Below are positions 23,244 through 31,647 of a stretch of DNA of 38,129 bases, in pieces (position 1 is the stretch's first letter; every line of letters starts with the position of its first letter). Origin of the DNA: Flavimaricola sp. (GTDB lineage Bacteria > Pseudomonadota > Alphaproteobacteria > Rhodobacterales > Rhodobacteraceae); NCBI GenBank assembly GCA_020629175.1, contig JAHDDU010000005.1:88896-127024 (forward strand). The letters are read 5' to 3'. The notes beneath the pieces were generated by a model that searched no databases, was not told the DNA's origin, and was given only the letters and a program-made list of their open reading frames with translations. Position numbers and translations under genes: made by a program.

Positions 23244-25316
23244 TTAAACCCGCTCACCCTCAATGACCCACATCGTCGCGGGCCATGTGACCGGCATCTG
23301 CAAGCCGCGCGACATAAGAGCCTGCCCACTCATCGTCAAAGCCCCAAGTTTTATTGGCAAATTCGCATTGCGGCTCAGTGCCCCAACATCCTCTGGGTTC
23401 CGTAGTTTGACCTGATACATCACGTCAGGCTCCAACCCGGTGAGCTGTAACGGACGCGGGAAAATCTGCTTTGACGCCCCAAGATGCCCGGCCATAACAA
23501 CGAAATGCCCACCGTCTTGGGCGACGACCATTTCCGCGCGCACCTCTGGATCAACCGTATCCAATCGCTGAATATCGCCGGCGAGGAGCCAATCGCGATT
23601 GGCCTTCCACCAAAACGTGACATCCTGCAAAATCGCGGCCGCCTTGGGTTCCAGCTTTCGCAAGTCCATCTCAAAACCCATGTGGCGCTGTGCAGCCACC
23701 CACGCGCGATACCGCATCGGCAAAATTCGACCGGAGGTATGGCACTCATAGGGGCCGACATGGCTGCCCGTGATGGCAGCGGGCAAGAACAGAGCCGCTT
23801 CATGCTGCATCCGCAGACGCTCATGCGCATCGTTGCTGTCGGACAGCCAGACCCGATGCGTTCGCGCCAAAATGCCGGCATCAATCCGGCCACCGCCAGA
23901 CGCGCAGCTTTCCAGCTCGACCATTGGGTGCGCCGCACGGATTCGATCAAAGAGGGCGTAAGTTCCGCGGGCCTGCGCGGCATCGACGACGGGGAGCAGG
24001 CGATTATGGTCCCATTTTACATAATCGATGTCATAAGCTTCAAGGATCGCGCTGACGGCCTCAAAGAGGTAGTCCTGCACCTCTTGCCTAGACATATCCA
24101 ACACAAGCTGCTGACGCCCCAGTACCTGATCAGCAGGTCCCAGAACCCAATCGGGATGCGCGCGGTAAAGATCGGACTCCGGGTTCACCATCTCCGGTTC
24201 GAACCACAAGCCAAAGGTCATGCCCAACCGCTTCACCTCATCAATCAGCGGGCCAAGGCCGTCGGGCCACTTTCGGACATCAATCGTCCAATCACCGAGC
24301 GAGGTCGTGTCGTCATCGCGCTTGCCAAACCAGCCATCATCCAGCACAAACCGCTCCGCCCCCAGATCGGCGGCCATTTTCGCAATCTCGGCCAGATCAT
24401 CAAAGTTGTGATCAAAATAAATGGCTTCCCAGCAGTTGTAGTGCACCGGGCGCATCCGATCCGCGATCGGCCATTGCACAACATCATCACGGATATGACG
24501 CTGAAAACACTTACCAATTCCGTTCAGACCAGTGTTGCTGAAAGCGGCAAATAGCTCTGCAGTCTCGAACCGAGTACCCGCCTCCGTTTCGGCCCAGGCC
24601 GCGTGACCGAACTGGATCTGGCGGCGACCATCGGCCAACTCTTCGGCCACCATGCGGTGCCCGCCAGACCAGCCGTAATGTAGCGCGAATGCGGTGCCCT
24701 TGGTGTTGGTACACCCAACCTCTGGCACGATGATATAGGGCGGATGCTCATGCCCCGACCGGCCCGTACGGGCCTCGCGCATGCGGATGCCAGCGCTCCA
24801 CGGGGTGTGCACCAGCTGGAACTCCCCTGTCCAGCGACCTGCGATGTCGATCATCTCTTCCGCTTGCTGTGTCCCCGGCATTGCAGGCGCGCAAAGCCAA
24901 TCCACGCGAACGGGCGTGTCGCTTTCCAGAACAGTTTTGAGCGCGATCACACCACTGCTCGTCGGGCGCGCGGAATGCGTGAGTGTCAGTCCCCCCGACC
25001 GGCTGGTCAGCGACAGAATGCCATCATCGACTGACACGCTCTCAAAAACAAAGCATGGCGAGAGCGGCGCGCCTGAGGCGTCCGCTACAACAAGCCCCGG
25101 CTGCCCTTGAAACGCCCGGCCCGGCTCGGGCGTCAATGTCATCTCGGGCAAGACGTCGATCATCCCGCCCGTGACATCCATTTGCGCCGCGGCGGCAAGC
25201 ACGCTCAGATCCTCACCCGCAGGCAACACCGGGCCCCAATAGATCACGCTGGGCATGCCATCGCTGGCCGCAAAAACGATGGTTTGAACCGCGCTGTCAA
25301 TTCGCCACTGGCCCAT
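23244..25316 (-). CDS. Alpha-galactosidase, glycoside hydrolase family 36 (690 aa)
   Basis: Cytosolic retaining alpha-galactosidase of GH36 (clan GH-D), of near-normal length. An N-terminal beta-sandwich (about 1-270) precedes the catalytic TIM barrel. Barrel landmarks are RPVHYNCWEAIYFDHN (289-304), LDDGWFGKRDDD (325-336), GLWFEPEMVNPESDL (369-383), the nucleophile D436 in KWDHN, CASGGGR (471-477) and acid/base D493 in WLSDSNDAHER. No signal peptide. AAGGAG lies 6 bases before the ATG. It hydrolyses alpha-1,6-galactosides such as melibiose- or raffinose-type sugars. It stands alone between two unrelated catabolic clusters, with no sugar transporter beside it. Confidence 0.93.
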   Translation of the reverse strand: MGQWRIDSAVQTIVFAASDGMPSVIYWGPVLPAGEDLSVLAAAAQMDVTGGMIDVLPEMTLTPEPGRAFQGQPGLVVADASGAPLSPCFVFESVSVDDGILSLTSRSGGLTLTHSARPTSSGVIALKTVLESDTPVRVDWLCAPAMPGTQQAEEMIDIAGRWTGEFQLVHTPWSAGIRMREARTGRSGHEHPPYIIVPEVGCTNTKGTAFALHYGWSGGHRMVAEELADGRRQIQFGHAAWAETEAGTRFETAELFAAFSNTGLNGIGKCFQRHIRDDVVQWPIADRMRPVHYNCWEAIYFDHNFDDLAEIAKMAADLGAERFVLDDGWFGKRDDDTTSLGDWTIDVRKWPDGLGPLIDEVKRLGMTFGLWFEPEMVNPESDLYRAHPDWVLGPADQVLGRQQLVLDMSRQEVQDYLFEAVSAILEAYDIDYVKWDHNRLLPVVDAAQARGTYALFDRIRAAHPMVELESCASGGGRIDAGILARTHRVWLSDSNDAHERLRMQHEAALFLPAAITGSHVGPYECHTSGRILPMRYRAWVAAQRHMGFEMDLRKLEPKAAAILQDVTFWWKANRDWLLAGDIQRLDTVDPEVRAEMVVAQDGGHFVVMAGHLGASKQIFPRPLQLTGLEPDVMYQVKLRNPEDVGALSRNANLPIKLGALTMSGQALMSRGLQMPVTWPATMWVIEGERV

Positions 25317-25364
25317 GGAACGCTCCTTGTCGCAATGTGAATCGGCTCGCGAAACACTGGTGAT

Positions 25365-25388
25365 GCGGCGTGGTTAGCGCCGCTTTTT
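25365..25388 (+). terminator. Plus-strand terminator-like hairpin in the leader upstream of the aminotransferase operon
   Basis: GCGGCG-(7 nt)-CGCCGC followed by five T residues has the form of a rho-independent terminator on the plus strand. There is no plus-strand gene ending here, since the neighbouring GH36 gene is divergent. It could be an attenuator of a long leader, the end of a small RNA, or insulation against antisense transcription. TATAAA at 25454 downstream of it could be the -10 of the real operon promoter. Confidence 0.55.
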
Positions 25389-25463
25389 CACACTCGCAAC
25401 GCCTGTATCGCATGGAACCGCGCATTTCGGCATAAAATCGATCCGAGCCTTAATATAAAGGGC

Positions 25464-25487
25464 TTTGGTCCCAAATGTTGGAACAAA
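25464..25487. promoter_or_regulatory. Inverted repeat upstream of the aminotransferase operon
   Basis: Arms TTTGGTCC (25464-25471) and GGAACAAA (25480-25487) are complementary at 7 of 8 positions with an 8-base spacer. The inner parts TTGGTC and GAACAA equal the arms found between the enamidase and dehydrogenase genes, with the same mismatch. The site lies about 100 bases before the aminotransferase ATG, just after a possible -10 TATAAA. It may be an operator shared by the two clusters. Confidence 0.4.
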
Positions 25488-25586
25488 ATCGTATCACGCA
25501 CATCAAACCGGCGCACAAGATGAGTGCGTGCTTGGCAGAGAGATCAACGTCAGCGATACAGAAACTGGCAAATTCGGAGGCGCGAC

Positions 25587-26522
25587 ATGACAGACAAACA
25601 ATTGACAACACATGACGCACTAGAAGACCCGCGCAACGCCGACATTTTGATCTATGTGAACGGCTCGCTATACCGGCGCGAGGACGCCAAGGTTTCCGTC
25701 TACGACAGCGGCTTTATGTTGGGCGATGGCATGTGGGAAGGGATGCGTCTTTATGACGGTGTTTGGGCATTCTTTGACGAGCATATGGACCGCTTCTTTG
25801 GCGCCTGCAAAGCCGTCTCACTCGATCCAGGGCTGACCCGCGAGGGCATCGCGCAAGCCCTGGCTGAAACCCAAGCCGCCAATGGCATGACGACAGATGT
25901 GCATTGCCGCTTAATGGCCACGCGCGGCATGAAAGTGCGGCCTTTTCAACACCCTGCGCTCAGCCAAAGTGGGCCGACTTTCGTGATCATCATGGAGCAT
26001 TCGAAACCTGCGGACAGGCTCGCGTCTGCGGGCATTCGTCTGGCGACTGTTCCACAGGTCCGCGGGCTCCCCCACAGTCAGGACGCCAAATACAACTCGC
26101 ACTCCAAACTCAACTGCGTGATCGCCTGCCTACAAGCAGAACAAGCCGGTGCGGATGAAGCGCTAATGCTGGACCCGCATGGGTTTGTGAACACAACCAA
26201 CGCCTGCAACTTTTTCATCGTGCGGAACGGCCAGGTTTGGACCTCTACAGGCGACTACTGCATGAACGGCGTGACGCGGCAAAAGGTGATCGACCTGTGC
26301 CGCGCGAACGATATCCCGGTCTTTGAACGAAATTTCTCGCTCGTCGATGCCTACAGTGCCGATGAGGCGTTCCTGACCGGAACCTTCGGGGCACAGACAC
26401 CTGTGGCCCAGATTGACGGAAAACCCATAGGTTCCAGTGACCGGCCCGTGATGGCGCGGATCAATCAGCTCTACAAACAGCTGATCGCAAATCATGTCGC
26501 CGAAAAGACCCCACAACCCTGA
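25587..26522 (+). CDS. Class IV PLP aminotransferase-family protein, atypical active site (311 aa)
   Basis: The fold resembles D-amino acid/branched-chain aminotransferases: VYDSGFMLGDGMWEGMRLYDG at 38-58, ATRGMKVRP at 111-119, and EALMLDPHGFVNTTNACNFFIV at 191-212. Spacing from the AGADEALMLD block places the PLP-lysine position at N170, with K168 and K174 close by (AKYNSHSKLN). The usual PLP-anchoring Glu of the T-E-G-S motif reads Thr (T203). The subfamily may have a shifted lysine or a different chemistry. The ATG at 25587 has GGAGG 6 bases upstream; an earlier in-frame ATG does not. It is the first gene of a six-gene operon of unassigned function. Confidence 0.75.
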   Translation: MTDKQLTTHDALEDPRNADILIYVNGSLYRREDAKVSVYDSGFMLGDGMWEGMRLYDGVWAFFDEHMDRFFGACKAVSLDPGLTREGIAQALAETQAANGMTTDVHCRLMATRGMKVRPFQHPALSQSGPTFVIIMEHSKPADRLASAGIRLATVPQVRGLPHSQDAKYNSHSKLNCVIACLQAEQAGADEALMLDPHGFVNTTNACNFFIVRNGQVWTSTGDYCMNGVTRQKVIDLCRANDIPVFERNFSLVDAYSADEAFLTGTFGAQTPVAQIDGKPIGSSDRPVMARINQLYKQLIANHVAEKTPQP

Positions 26523-26597
26523 CAGTGAAATTTGTTTACGGACAGGATGATTGCTCCTACCGTTTCCATCAGAACGGAATGATGGGTGGACGCCAAA

Positions 26598-27461
26598 ATG
26601 CTCACGCAAGCACAAAAGGATCAGTTCGATCGCGACGGCTTTCTGGTTGTGGAGGACGCTGTTCCTTCCGAGACCCTAGGCGCGCTGCGGGCGGTGTTTG
26701 CTGAATGGGTTGAGGAAAGCAAAAACCACACCAAAGACTACGGCGAGACGCTCGACAAACGACCGCGTTTTGACTTGCAACCAGGGCATAACGCCGAAAC
26801 GCCAGGGCTGCGTCGGGTCCAATCACCAGAGGAAGTCTCAGACGTGTTTGCGAGCACCATGCGCGAGGCGGCGACCGTGGATTATTGTGCTGAGCTGCTT
26901 GGCACCGGCATCCGGTTTCATCATGGTAAAGTGAACTCCAAGCTTCCGGGCACTGCGACGAAGGTCAAATTTCATCAGGACTTTCCGTTTGAACCTATGA
27001 CCAATGACGACATGATCACCTGCTTGTTGTTCATGGATGACGTCACGCTCGAAAACGGCCCGCTTGAGGTCGTCCCCGGCACCCATAAAGGGCCGCTCTA
27101 CGCGCATTGGCATGATGGAGTGTTTACCGGCGCCGTGGCAGACGATGTGCAGGCCGAACATGAAGGGGACATTGTGAAATGCACCGGCCCCGCAGGTGCC
27201 GTGTGTCTGATGCATGCGCGGCTGCTACATGGCTCTGCGCCAAACCTCTCCTCCTCACCCCGCACGCTCTATATCACCACCTATTACGCCGAGGACGCGA
27301 TCGAGCTAAGCCCGAACCACCTGCCCAGCACCTTCACCCATGAATTGGTGCGCGGTACACCGTCAGGTCGTGTCCGCTGCACGCCATACGAAATGGCCCT
27401 GCCGGAAGTTCCGAAAGGCACGTCGTTTTTTGCGCAGCAAGAGGGCAGCGACGCGGGCTAA
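26598..27461 (+). CDS. PhyH-type Fe(II)/2-oxoglutarate dioxygenase (287 aa)
   Basis: Phytanoyl-CoA dioxygenase family, a non-haem iron hydroxylase using 2-oxoglutarate and oxygen. The metal triad is H126-x-D128 (KFHQDFPFEP) and H211 (LLHGSAPN). R222 (SPRTLY) is positioned to bind 2-oxoglutarate. ENGPLEVVPGTHKG is the usual strand between them. The ATG at 26598 is used because GGTGGA lies about 8 bases upstream; a GTG at 26586 would add four residues. PhyH homologues hydroxylate very diverse small molecules (ectoine, phosphonates, fatty acyl-CoA), and the substrate here is unknown. Confidence 0.85.
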   Translation: MLTQAQKDQFDRDGFLVVEDAVPSETLGALRAVFAEWVEESKNHTKDYGETLDKRPRFDLQPGHNAETPGLRRVQSPEEVSDVFASTMREAATVDYCAELLGTGIRFHHGKVNSKLPGTATKVKFHQDFPFEPMTNDDMITCLLFMDDVTLENGPLEVVPGTHKGPLYAHWHDGVFTGAVADDVQAEHEGDIVKCTGPAGAVCLMHARLLHGSAPNLSSSPRTLYITTYYAEDAIELSPNHLPSTFTHELVRGTPSGRVRCTPYEMALPEVPKGTSFFAQQEGSDAG

Positions 27462-27481
27462 CCTGTGGTACGGAGGGCATC

Positions 27482-28273
27482 ATGAAAGACAACGTCGGCA
27501 AAGCCGCCCAAATCTCGCGGTTGGATTTCACCACCGACACCGGCGCCGGTGCGCGCGCCCGAATTGGCCTGCTGGTTCTGGAGTCCGATCAAACGATGGA
27601 ATGGGAAATGCGTTTGATGACGCATTTGACAGGTGTTGCCGTCTTTCACGCAAGATTGGCGAACGACGTTGTGGTCACGCCAGAAACCCTCGCCAAGATG
27701 GAGGCAGAACTGCCCATCGCAGCGGGCCTTTTGCCCGATTACCTAAAGCTCACATCGATCGGCTATGGCTGTACCTCCGCCTCGACCATCATTGGGGAAG
27801 AGCGTGTGTCAGCCATCCTCGACACCGCGCACCCCGGTATCCCCTCATCCAACCCGCTGACCGCAGCAAAGGCCGCCCTTCGCACGCTCGGCGTCCGAAA
27901 GCTTGGGCTGGTGACGCCCTATACGCCAGACGTCACACAAGCGATGCAGGACAGGTTTGAGGAGGCGGGTATTCGCATCACGCAAGTGGGCTCTTTCTAC
28001 GAAGACAGCGACGCTGTCGTGGGGCGGATCACACCCGAGGCGATTTTGCAGGCCGCGCTGAGCGTTGGGCAAAATCCGGATGTGGAAGGCGTCTTTATCT
28101 CTTGCACCAGTTTGCGCGCCGCTGGGATTATCGAAGAGGCGGAAGCGAAACTGGGCAAATCGGTCACTGCAAGCAACCATGCGCTCGCGTGGCATCTTTT
28201 ACGGCTGGCGGGGATAGAAGATCATGTCGACGGATTTGGCGCATTGTTCAAAAGCGGGATGGCGGGTGAATAA
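27482..28273 (+). CDS. Maleate isomerase/arylmalonate decarboxylase-family protein (263 aa)
   Basis: Member of the Asp/Glu racemase superfamily branch that includes maleate cis-trans isomerase, arylmalonate decarboxylase and the ectoine-utilisation protein EutA. The two family cysteines are both present: C97 in GYGCTSAS and C208 in ISCTSLR. A two-Cys site fits isomerase or racemase chemistry rather than the one-Cys decarboxylases. GLVTPYTPDVTQAM near 142-155 is also typical. GGAGG precedes the ATG by about 6 bases. It lies 20 bases after the dioxygenase gene. The maleate assignment is not proven, and no maleamate-pathway enzymes are next to it. Confidence 0.85.
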   Translation: MKDNVGKAAQISRLDFTTDTGAGARARIGLLVLESDQTMEWEMRLMTHLTGVAVFHARLANDVVVTPETLAKMEAELPIAAGLLPDYLKLTSIGYGCTSASTIIGEERVSAILDTAHPGIPSSNPLTAAKAALRTLGVRKLGLVTPYTPDVTQAMQDRFEEAGIRITQVGSFYEDSDAVVGRITPEAILQAALSVGQNPDVEGVFISCTSLRAAGIIEEAEAKLGKSVTASNHALAWHLLRLAGIEDHVDGFGALFKSGMAGE

Positions 28274-28291
28274 GCAAGACCGGCCGCACCC

Positions 28292-29473
28292 ATGATCTCT
28301 GTGGATACAAACGCCTTGATCGCGGATCTTTCCGCGATGATCCGATGCCCCAGCACCAATTCCTTTGGCACTGCAGATGTCGAGACGGCAGAAGCCGCGA
28401 TGGCAGATCTGTTCGAACGCCAACTACTCGCCCTTGGCCTCGAGGTCGGCAGTCACGATGTGACCCCGGGACGGCGAAACGTGTGGGGCATCTTGAAGGG
28501 AAGCGGCGGCGGCCCGACGGTCCTGCTCGCCGGGCATCTCGATACAGTAGGTGTTGAGGGATATGCCGCACCTTTTGAGCCCGTGGTGAAAGACGGCAAC
28601 ATCTATGGCCGCGGTTCTTGCGATATGAAGGCTGGCCTTGCGGCCTATCTTGAAGTGATACGCCACTTCCAAAGGTCAGGCACCAAACTTGCGGGCGATC
28701 TAATCGTAGCCGGATTGGTGGACGAGGAACATGCGATGATAGGCTCGGAGTTCTTTGGCCACAACGGGCCGAGCGTCGATTGCGCAATCATCGCAGAACC
28801 GTCCGAGCTGAGGATCTGTCCGGTTCACAAAGGGCAGATGCTGATGACTGTGCGCACCCGCGGCCTTGCCGTGCATTCCAGCCTACCTGACAAGGGCCGC
28901 AACGCCATTTTCCACATGACCGAGCTCCTGAACGGCTTTAGGGACTATGCGCGCGAACTCTCGCAGCGCGCGCCTCACCCTCTTGCCGGAGTGCCGAGTT
29001 TCAACGTCGGGATCATTCGTGGCGGCGACAACGTCTGTGCCGTCCCAGACCTCTGCGAGATCGAGATCGACAGGCGTACGGTTCCAGGTGAAACCGCCAG
29101 CCAGGTGATGGCCGAAATCCAAGCAATACTGGATCACGCCAAAGCACGCATACCGGAGATGGAGGTTGAGATTGATCCTCCATTCCTCGACGTCCCGCCG
29201 CTTGATACGCCGCAAGACGCGCCGGTTATGCGCGCCGTCAAAAACGCCTGTACGACTGTGACAGGCAACGCGCCCATCGACGTCTTTCCCGGATCAACCG
29301 ACGCACCGAATCTGCGCTGCCCGGCTGTGATCTGCGGTGCGGGCAGTCTGGCACAATGCCATTCGCTCAATGAATATGTCTCAATTGCACAGATCGAAGA
29401 TGCCGTGCGGATTTACGTGCATGCGCTGTTGGATCTGCAAAATCTCAGCAATACACCGCAAAAGGACCGCTAA
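28292..29473 (+). CDS. M20 family metallohydrolase, ArgE/DapE type (393 aa)
   Basis: Di-zinc deacylase or amidohydrolase fold. Metal-site residues are visible: H82-x-D84 (LLAGHLDTVG), D111 (GRGSCDMKAG), catalytic E145 with E146 (LVDEEHAMIG), and a later Glu in IIAEPSELRI near 168-176. The C-terminal His (SLAQCHSLNEYV, near 370) completes the set. A lid domain lies between. It cleaves an N-acyl, N-carbamoyl or similar amide from an amino-acid-like substrate; ArgE (acetylornithine deacetylase) is the closest named enzyme but is not implied by the neighbours. Its stop overlaps the next ATG (TAATG). Confidence 0.88.
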   Translation: MISVDTNALIADLSAMIRCPSTNSFGTADVETAEAAMADLFERQLLALGLEVGSHDVTPGRRNVWGILKGSGGGPTVLLAGHLDTVGVEGYAAPFEPVVKDGNIYGRGSCDMKAGLAAYLEVIRHFQRSGTKLAGDLIVAGLVDEEHAMIGSEFFGHNGPSVDCAIIAEPSELRICPVHKGQMLMTVRTRGLAVHSSLPDKGRNAIFHMTELLNGFRDYARELSQRAPHPLAGVPSFNVGIIRGGDNVCAVPDLCEIEIDRRTVPGETASQVMAEIQAILDHAKARIPEMEVEIDPPFLDVPPLDTPQDAPVMRAVKNACTTVTGNAPIDVFPGSTDAPNLRCPAVICGAGSLAQCHSLNEYVSIAQIEDAVRIYVHALLDLQNLSNTPQKDR

Positions 29474-30630
29474 TGGACTGGCGCACCAAGCTTCTTGATC
29501 CCGCCCCGCTGGCACGGCAGGACTACACCTCACTCGCCACACCGGTCTATCGCGGCTCGACCGTTGTCTTTGATGATCAGGCCGCTGTGACCGACGATTG
29601 GCGACAACATGAGAATGGCTATTCTTACGGCCTTTACGGCACACCGACTGCATTAGAGCTCGCCTCCCGCATCGCTGCGATTGAGGGCGCACATCAGACA
29701 TTGGTTGTGCCCGGCGGTCAGGCCGCGATCGCTCTGATCTATCTTGCCTATTGCAAGGCGGGCAGCCACGCGCTCGTCCCCCACTCCGCCTACGGCCCCA
29801 ACAAGGCGATGGCTGAAGGGCTTATGCGCGGCTTGGACGTCGAGGTTGAGCCCTACGATCCCTTGATCGGCGACGACATCTCGGACTTGATCCGAGAAAA
29901 CACGGCCCTGATCTGGTGCGAAAGCCCCGGCTCAGTGACGATGGATATCCAGGACGTCCCCGCCATCGTCGCGGCAGCACATGCCAAGGGCGTCGCCGTC
30001 GCGCTGGACAACACCTATTCGGCCGGCGTTCTGTTTGATGCCTTTGCGCATGGTGTCGACGTCAGCATGCAGGCGCTGACAAAGTACGTTGGCGGCCACA
30101 GCGATTTGCTTCTCGGCACCGTTTCGGCGCGGGATGCGGCTGCTCTTGATAGGCTTGGACCCATCTACCAGCAGCTCGGGCTCGCCGTTTCACCTGACGA
30201 TTGCAGCCTTGCGCTCCGCGGTTTGCAAACGCTCGCCGTGCGGCTGGACGCGTTAGAGCGCAACACGCTCGAGGTCGCGCATTGGCTGGCCCGTCAGCCA
30301 TTGGTGGACGAGGTCTATCACCCCGCCCTGCCTGATTGTCCGGGCCACAACATCTGGGCGCGCGACTTCAGCGGCTCGTCGAGCGTGTTTTCCTTCACCT
30401 TCAATGACAGCGTCTCTTCCGATCAGGTCATCAACTTCATCAATGCGCTCAAAGTGTTCCGCATCGGGATGAGCTGGGGGGGCGTGCACAGCCTTGCTGT
30501 GGTTTATCCCAAACTCGAACGTCCCAACCAGGACTTTGCAGGCCGCATCGTGCGCTTGAACATCGGACTTGAAGTGCCTTCGGACTTGATGGCCGATCTC
30601 GAGCAGGCCATGTCAGGGCTGGCCCCGTGA
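29473..30630 (+). CDS. Cystathionine beta-lyase-type Cys/Met metabolism PLP enzyme (385 aa)
   Basis: Fold type I PLP enzyme of the trans-sulfuration family. It shows YGLYGTPTALELASRIAAIEG (52-72), the PLP-phosphate region VVPGGQAAIALIY (78-90), the PLP-nitrogen Asp D179 in ALDNTYSAG and Schiff-base lysine K204 in ALTKYVGGHSD. The C-terminal SWGGVHSLAV motif matches cystathionine beta-lyases. It normally cleaves a C-S bond beta to the amino group, giving pyruvate, ammonia and a thiol. Within this operon it may act on a cysteine conjugate rather than cystathionine. Coupled to its neighbours on both sides by one-base overlaps. Confidence 0.88.
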   Translation: MDWRTKLLDPAPLARQDYTSLATPVYRGSTVVFDDQAAVTDDWRQHENGYSYGLYGTPTALELASRIAAIEGAHQTLVVPGGQAAIALIYLAYCKAGSHALVPHSAYGPNKAMAEGLMRGLDVEVEPYDPLIGDDISDLIRENTALIWCESPGSVTMDIQDVPAIVAAAHAKGVAVALDNTYSAGVLFDAFAHGVDVSMQALTKYVGGHSDLLLGTVSARDAAALDRLGPIYQQLGLAVSPDDCSLALRGLQTLAVRLDALERNTLEVAHWLARQPLVDEVYHPALPDCPGHNIWARDFSGSSSVFSFTFNDSVSSDQVINFINALKVFRIGMSWGGVHSLAVVYPKLERPNQDFAGRIVRLNIGLEVPSDLMADLEQAMSGLAP

Positions 30631-31640
30631 TGGACGACATCTCTACCGGAGAAGACCAGTCCAACGCCCGAGCACGCAGGGCGAAGGGAGAGTTTGTACG
30701 CGGCACCAGTGGCTTTCGGCATGCCATCGGGGACCTAGACTTTCCGGCTGAACCGGGGCGCTATCATCTGTTTGTCGCGTTAAATTGCCCATGGTGCCAC
30801 CGTGTGACCCTCGCGCGGAGCGTGCTGGGCCTGCAAGACAGCATCACAATGGACGTCGCGTTCCCCAACCGCACGGGCGACGAAGATCCGGTTGCCCCCG
30901 GCCTTTGGGAATTTGCCCCAGATCGCATCGCAACGCTCACCGGGCACACATTGCCCGAGTGCACGCCTGAGACCGGCACTGGCCGCGGGCTCCGCCTGAC
31001 CAAGCAGATTTATCAGGCCGAAGGCTCCGATGAGCAATCTGTCCCGATCCTTTACGACAAAATCACGCAGCGCATTGTGAACAATGAAAGCGCCGAGATC
31101 ATCCGGATGCTCGATGCCTTCGCGACCGAGCTTGGGAGTACGGCAGCGGAGCGGCCCCGTCTCCTTCCGGATGATCCCGACCTTAGCAACGAGATCGAAG
31201 CGCTCAATGCGCTGATCTACACAACCATTAACAACGGCGCTTACAAGGCCGGGTTTTCGTCTGACCAAAACGTCTATGCCGCAGCCTTCCGTGCCTATTT
31301 CGAAACGCTGAACACGCTTGAGCAAAGGCTGTCGGACGGACGTCCGTTCCTGACCGGCATGGCATTCACCGAGGCGGACTTGCGGCTGTTTCCCACGCTC
31401 TATCGCCATGATCCGGTCTACTATGTTCGGATGAAGCTGAACGGCGCGCGGATCCTCGACTACCCGCATCTTTGGCGCTGGATCTGTCGCGTTTACGCGA
31501 TCCCCGGAGTAGCAAAGGCAGGGTCACTTGTGCATTGCAGGCAAGGCTACTTTGGCCGCAGTTGGAATAATGTCGTCCCCTTGGGACCGAACCTGCCAAT
31601 GCCCTATCCAGAGGCCTACGAGCATCCTGAATTGGCGTAG
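30630..31640 (+). CDS. Glutathionyl-hydroquinone reductase, Xi-class glutathione transferase (336 aa)
   Basis: Resembles E. coli YqjG and related enzymes that use glutathione to remove a glutathionyl group from S-glutathionyl hydroquinones. The thioredoxin-like N-terminal half carries the catalytic cysteine in NCPWCHR (C53-P-W-C56). The GSH-gamma-glutamyl turn VPILYD...NNESAEIIRML and the all-helical C-terminal half follow, the latter with DPVYYVRMK and YPHLWRW. The ATG at 30630 overlaps the upstream TGA. It ends the operon and faces the sulfonate operon with a 7-base gap. Together with the cystathionine-lyase-type gene it suggests handling of thioether conjugates. Confidence 0.9.
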   Translation: MDDISTGEDQSNARARRAKGEFVRGTSGFRHAIGDLDFPAEPGRYHLFVALNCPWCHRVTLARSVLGLQDSITMDVAFPNRTGDEDPVAPGLWEFAPDRIATLTGHTLPECTPETGTGRGLRLTKQIYQAEGSDEQSVPILYDKITQRIVNNESAEIIRMLDAFATELGSTAAERPRLLPDDPDLSNEIEALNALIYTTINNGAYKAGFSSDQNVYAAAFRAYFETLNTLEQRLSDGRPFLTGMAFTEADLRLFPTLYRHDPVYYVRMKLNGARILDYPHLWRWICRVYAIPGVAKAGSLVHCRQGYFGRSWNNVVPLGPNLPMPYPEAYEHPELA

Positions 31641-31647
31641 CGAAGGA

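Noticed and set aside
27482-28273. Maleate isomerase as NicE of the aerobic maleamate route of nicotinate degradation
   Set aside because: No 6-hydroxynicotinate monooxygenase, 2,5-dihydroxypyridine dioxygenase or maleamate amidase is present; the window instead has the reductase and enamidase of the other route.
27482-29473. Ectoine/hydroxyectoine utilisation cluster (EutA plus hydrolase)
   Set aside because: The expected partners EutB, EutC, DoeA-type M24 hydrolase and DoeB-type desuccinylase are missing; the M20 enzyme belongs to a different family.
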